Source: Brevundimonas alba (GTDB lineage: Bacteria; Pseudomonadota; Alphaproteobacteria; Caulobacterales; Caulobacteraceae). From it: 64,000 bases of DNA. Under the pieces are notes generated by a model, which was not told where the DNA came from, made no database searches, and was given only the letters and a program-made list of their open reading frames with translations. Positions 60,934 through 64,000 of this stretch are shown in pieces. The stretch covers positions 1,311,501-1,375,500 of the forward strand of contig NZ_JAATJM010000001.1 in NCBI RefSeq assembly GCF_011927945.1, given 5' to 3'. Position numbers and translations under genes: made by a program. The number at the start of each line of letters is the position of its first letter. The first letter of the stretch is position 1.

Positions 60934-63624
60934 ATGACAATGATGAACCGCAAACGCGTGTTCTGGGCGACGACCGCCCTCTTCACCGGCCTGTTGGCCG
61001 CCGGCGCCGCTTCGGCCCAGTCGTCGGGCACCGTCGCGACCGAGGCCACGGAAGTCGATACCGTTGTCATCACCGGCGTGCGCGGGCCGCGCGAAGTCGG
61101 CGGGGCCGTCGCCCAGAACGTCGACAAGACGCGTTCGACCATCGGTCAGGAACTGATCGCCCGTCAGAACCCCGGCCAGACCATCCTGCAGACCCTGAAC
61201 CTGGTCCCGGGCCTGAACTTCACCAATTCGGACCCTTACGGCAACTCGGGCGGCAACATCCGTCTGCGCGGCTTCGACGGTAACCGCGTCGGCCTGGCCT
61301 TCGACGGCGTGCCGCTGAACGACACCGGCAACTATGCGACCTTCACCAACCAGCAGCTCGATCCGGAGCTGATCGAGCGCGCCAGCGTCAGCCAGGGCAC
61401 GACCGACGTCGACAGCCCGACCGCGGCGGCCCTCGGCGGCATCATCAACTACACCAGCGCCCGTCCGTACGATGAAGCGGGTCTGACGGTGAACGGCTCG
61501 GCCGGCGAGTTCAACTACCTCCGCGGCTTCGTGCGCGCAGACACCGGCGCCTTCGGCCCGTGGGGCACGACGGCCTACGCCACCTACTCCTATACGAACT
61601 ATGACAAGTTCAAGGGCCCGGGCGAGCTCGAGAAGAAGCAGGTCAACGGCCGTATCTACCAGGACCTGGGCGACGGCGATTTCGCCAGCCTGTCCGGCCA
61701 CTGGAACGTCAACCGCAACGCCTTCTACAACAACTTCATCAACCTCGCTCAGTTCGAGTCGGGCAACTACCTCGAGAACGACATCGCCTGCATCCGTCCG
61801 CTGGCGGTCAACGGCACCGTCCAGAACGAAAACACCCAGGCGGTTCGCGTCCAGTCTGACGGCAGCCTCGCCAACGGCAGTTGCACCAACTACGCCGGCC
61901 TGCGCATCAACCCGTCGAACACGGGCAACATCCGCGGCCAGTTCAGCTACGGCCTGACCGACAACCTGCGCTTCACCTTCGATCCGTCGTACCAGTTCAC
62001 CATGGCCAACGGCGGCGGTTTCACCGTCGTGTCCGAGCGTGACGACCGTCTGGACCTCGGCGGCGCGACCGGCGTCGACCTGAACGGCGACACCGACACG
62101 CTCGACAGCGTCACCCTCTACACGCCGTCGAACACCAACACGAACCGCTACGGCGTTCTGAGCTCGCTCATCTGGGATCTGAACGACGATCACCGCCTGC
62201 GCGCGTCGTACACGCTGGACTACGGCATCCACCGCCAGACCGGTGAAGCCGTCCGCACCGACCGCTTCGCCAACCCGATCGACGTCTTCGGCGGCTCGAA
62301 GAACTGGGGCTCGCCGGAAGACCGTGTCTTCGCCTTCAACAACAACTCGTGGTTCCGGACCCGCGACCGTCGCTCGGTCGCCATCCTGAACCAGCTGACC
62401 CTCGATTACCGCGGTCAGTTCTTCAACGACGCCCTGACCATCTCGATCGGCGCCCGCGCCCCGATGTTCAAGCGTGAACTGGATCAGTTCTGCTACACGC
62501 AGAACGGCACCAACACCGTGCTCTGCACCGCCCAGACCCCGGTCGGCTTCACCACCACGACCAACCCGGGCACCGGCGTCGTCACGACCACCCCGAACGC
62601 CGGCATGACCACGGGCGCCAACGGCAACGTCGCCTTCATCGGCAACACCAACCAGTACGTCGCCCCGTATCAGTCCGAGTTCAAATACGACGACATCCTG
62701 CCCAACATCGCCATCGGCTATGACTTCGGCGACAGCAGCGTCTACGCCAGCTACTCCGAGCAGATCGCGGTTCCGCGGACCGACAACCTCTACACCGCCT
62801 ACCGTGTGCCGAACGCCACGACCGTCCAGCCGATCGCGCTGAACGACGTGGATCCGGAGTTCACCAAGAACTACGAAGTCGGCTACCGCTACACGACCTC
62901 GTCGGTTGTGGCCTCGGTCGCCGCCTACATGAACCAGTACAGCAACCGCGTCGTGTCGACCCTCGACAACGACCCGACCTCGGAAACCTTCAACACCACC
63001 ATCGACCGCAACATCGGTGAAGTTGAAACCCGCGGCGTCGAAGGTTCGATCGGCTGGCAGGTTCTGGAGAGCTTCTCGCTCTACGGCGCCTTCACCTACA
63101 CGGACTCGGAACTGCAGGAAGACCAGATCGTCGGCCAGTTCACCTGCCCGGCCGTCTCCCCGGTCCCGCCGGCCAACGGCGCTGGCTGCGTGCCCGGCGA
63201 GCGTTCGCCGCTGCTCATCCCGACCAAGGGCAAGCAGGTCGTCGAGACCCCGGAATGGCAAGTCTCGCTGCGCGCCGACTGGCAGGTCACCGACGCCTTC
63301 TCGGTGGGTCTGCAAGGCAAGTGGGTCGACGAGCGCTTCACCACGGACGTCAACGACGAAGTGGTCCCGTCCTACACGGTCGTCGATTTCGACGCCCGCT
63401 ACGACCTGACCGACACCTTCGGCATCAAGGACGCCTTCGTTCAGCTGAACGTGAGCAACCTGTTCGACGAGCAGTACCCGATCAACATCTCCTCGGGTCA
63501 GCACGCGCTGAACCTGGCCGATGTGAACCCGGGCCCGGGCGTGAACCCGCGCACCGGCTCGCCGCGCACCTTCGGCGTCGCCGCTCCGCGCACCGCCGTC
63601 ATCACCATCGGCACGCGCTTCTAA
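60934..63624 (+). CDS. TonB-dependent outer-membrane receptor, 896 aa
   Basis: This is a large substrate importer of the outer membrane. A signal peptide (RVFWATTALFTGLLAAGAASA) is followed by a TonB box-like VDTVVITG, the plug domain (LQTLNLVPGLNFTNSDPYG, then IRLRGFDGNRVGLAFDGVPL) and a C-terminal barrel ending in the aromatic ITIGTRF. The substrate cannot be read from sequence. It has no neighbouring transporter or regulator in the window, though Caulobacterales carry many such receptors for sugars and iron complexes. The gene is followed by a strong terminator. Confidence 0.93.
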   Translation: MTMMNRKRVFWATTALFTGLLAAGAASAQSSGTVATEATEVDTVVITGVRGPREVGGAVAQNVDKTRSTIGQELIARQNPGQTILQTLNLVPGLNFTNSDPYGNSGGNIRLRGFDGNRVGLAFDGVPLNDTGNYATFTNQQLDPELIERASVSQGTTDVDSPTAAALGGIINYTSARPYDEAGLTVNGSAGEFNYLRGFVRADTGAFGPWGTTAYATYSYTNYDKFKGPGELEKKQVNGRIYQDLGDGDFASLSGHWNVNRNAFYNNFINLAQFESGNYLENDIACIRPLAVNGTVQNENTQAVRVQSDGSLANGSCTNYAGLRINPSNTGNIRGQFSYGLTDNLRFTFDPSYQFTMANGGGFTVVSERDDRLDLGGATGVDLNGDTDTLDSVTLYTPSNTNTNRYGVLSSLIWDLNDDHRLRASYTLDYGIHRQTGEAVRTDRFANPIDVFGGSKNWGSPEDRVFAFNNNSWFRTRDRRSVAILNQLTLDYRGQFFNDALTISIGARAPMFKRELDQFCYTQNGTNTVLCTAQTPVGFTTTTNPGTGVVTTTPNAGMTTGANGNVAFIGNTNQYVAPYQSEFKYDDILPNIAIGYDFGDSSVYASYSEQIAVPRTDNLYTAYRVPNATTVQPIALNDVDPEFTKNYEVGYRYTTSSVVASVAAYMNQYSNRVVSTLDNDPTSETFNTTIDRNIGEVETRGVEGSIGWQVLESFSLYGAFTYTDSELQEDQIVGQFTCPAVSPVPPANGAGCVPGERSPLLIPTKGKQVVETPEWQVSLRADWQVTDAFSVGLQGKWVDERFTTDVNDEVVPSYTVVDFDARYDLTDTFGIKDAFVQLNVSNLFDEQYPINISSGQHALNLADVNPGPGVNPRTGSPRTFGVAAPRTAVITIGTRF

Positions 63625-63647
63625 AACGCGTTCCACACCAAGACGCG

Positions 63648-63678
63648 AAGGGCGGCCCGGTGATGGGCCGCCCTTTTG
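63648..63678 (+). terminator. Rho-independent terminator of the TonB-dependent receptor gene
   Basis: An 11-bp stem AAGGGCGGCCC-GGTGAT-GGGCCGCCCTT is followed by TTTTGCG, 24 bp after the stop codon of the receptor gene. Its polarity fits rightward transcription. Confidence 0.88.
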
Positions 63679-63764
63679 CGTTGCGGAGAACGTTGAAGTC
63701 GCGGCCCCCGGTGTCTATCTGGCGCGGCTGGCCCTTCGCTCCTGCCCGAGGACACCTCCGCTCC

Positions 63765-64000
63765 ATGACCACGCCCGTCCCCGCCGAATGGTCGCCGCAC
63801 CGCGCCATGTGGGTCGGCTGGCCCAGTCACGGCGAACTCTGGGAGGACAACCTCGAACCGGCCCAGGCCGAGGTCGAGGCGCTGGTCCGCGCCCTGACGG
63901 GACCCGGCCGCGAGACCGTCAAACTCATGGGGGGCAAGCCCGAGGCCCTGGACGAGGCCCGCGCCCGCTTCGACGGCGTCGCCAACCTCGAGATCGTCGA
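63765..64000 (+). CDS. aguA: Agmatine deiminase, N-terminal fragment (3' end outside window)
   Basis: Only the first 78 residues are in the window. The start MTTPVPAEWSPHRAMWVGWP is the typical head of agmatine deiminase (peptidylarginine deiminase family), which converts agmatine to N-carbamoylputrescine. The catalytic residues lie beyond the right edge and cannot be checked. The ATG at 63765 is preceded by a weak GAGGACACC ribosome site. It follows the terminator of the TonB-dependent receptor, so it is a separate unit. Confidence 0.85.
   Translation, partial: MTTPVPAEWSPHRAMWVGWPSHGELWEDNLEPAQAEVEALVRALTGPGRETVKLMGGKPEALDEARARFDGVANLEIV

Noticed and set aside
60880-63636. Long open frame antisense to the TonB-dependent receptor (918 codons)
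   Set aside because: Val/Asp/Gly-rich mirror of the receptor; the receptor has signal peptide, plug and barrel end.

Overview
The window is a piece of a high-GC alphaproteobacterial chromosome, most likely Caulobacterales and probably Brevundimonas-like. The grounds are a GcrA cell-cycle regulator, a PodJ-type polar organiser with GANTC sites at its promoter, a twin-domain dCTP deaminase, the argH-lipoprotein-lysA order, a PdeM/Lhr-type repair pair and a long-proline-hinge OmpA. The genus is an inference, since no rRNA gene is present.

Bases 1 to about 17,175 are accessory DNA next to a tRNA-Arg(ACG) gene. The left part (1-2.5 kb) holds the tail of a DUF927-like protein, a putative papain-like cysteine peptidase, a DUF3768 protein and a catalytic-core tyrosine recombinase. 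From 2.8 to 17.0 kb lies a DNA phosphorothioation defence locus. The modification half is SspABCD: a cysteine desulfurase (SspA, + strand) diverges from a tightly overlapped sspB-sspC-sspD operon (DUF4007 protein, large P-loop ATPase, PAPS-reductase-like ATP pyrophosphatase). Converging on it is a six-gene + strand operon, which I read as the restriction/effector half: a GIY-YIG-like nuclease, a DGQHR (DndB-like) protein, a 53-aa protein, a DndD/SMC-like ATPase, a Dnd-associated small protein and a PLD-nuclease/SF2-helicase fusion. SspE is absent. The best candidate for an under-described system in this window is this six-gene cassette coupled to SspABCD.

From 17.2 kb on the content is ordinary core chromosome. 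17-23.5 kb: gamma-glutamyltransferase, an outer-membrane protein, dCTP deaminase, ApaG, GcrA and an ABC-2 permease. 23.9-26.8 kb: argD-argF and small stress or membrane proteins. 27-35 kb: podJ, a TauE/SafE permease with a TIGR02186-type protein, and hisC followed by two conserved proteins. 35.4-42.6 kb: DinG-like helicase, an MBL hydrolase, Lhr-type helicase and PdeM. 42.6-47.7 kb: a lipoprotein, plsC, a YdcF protein, ftsX-ftsE, a zinc-ribbon protein and a phosphoribosyltransferase. 48.2-57.7 kb: lysA-lipoprotein-argH, a TlpA thioredoxin, tRNA-Met, a sugar dehydrogenase, and argB-nucleotidase-dapD. 57.9-64 kb: a CMP-sugar synthetase, OmpA, MsrA, a TonB-dependent receptor and the start of agmatine deiminase. 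Genes for arginine (argB, argD, argF, argH) and lysine (dapD, lysA) synthesis are spread through this core part.

A palindromic element of about 145 bp with 23-bp inverted ends occurs twice: once intergenically at 47.7 kb and once inside the Lhr helicase gene, where it is translated in frame.
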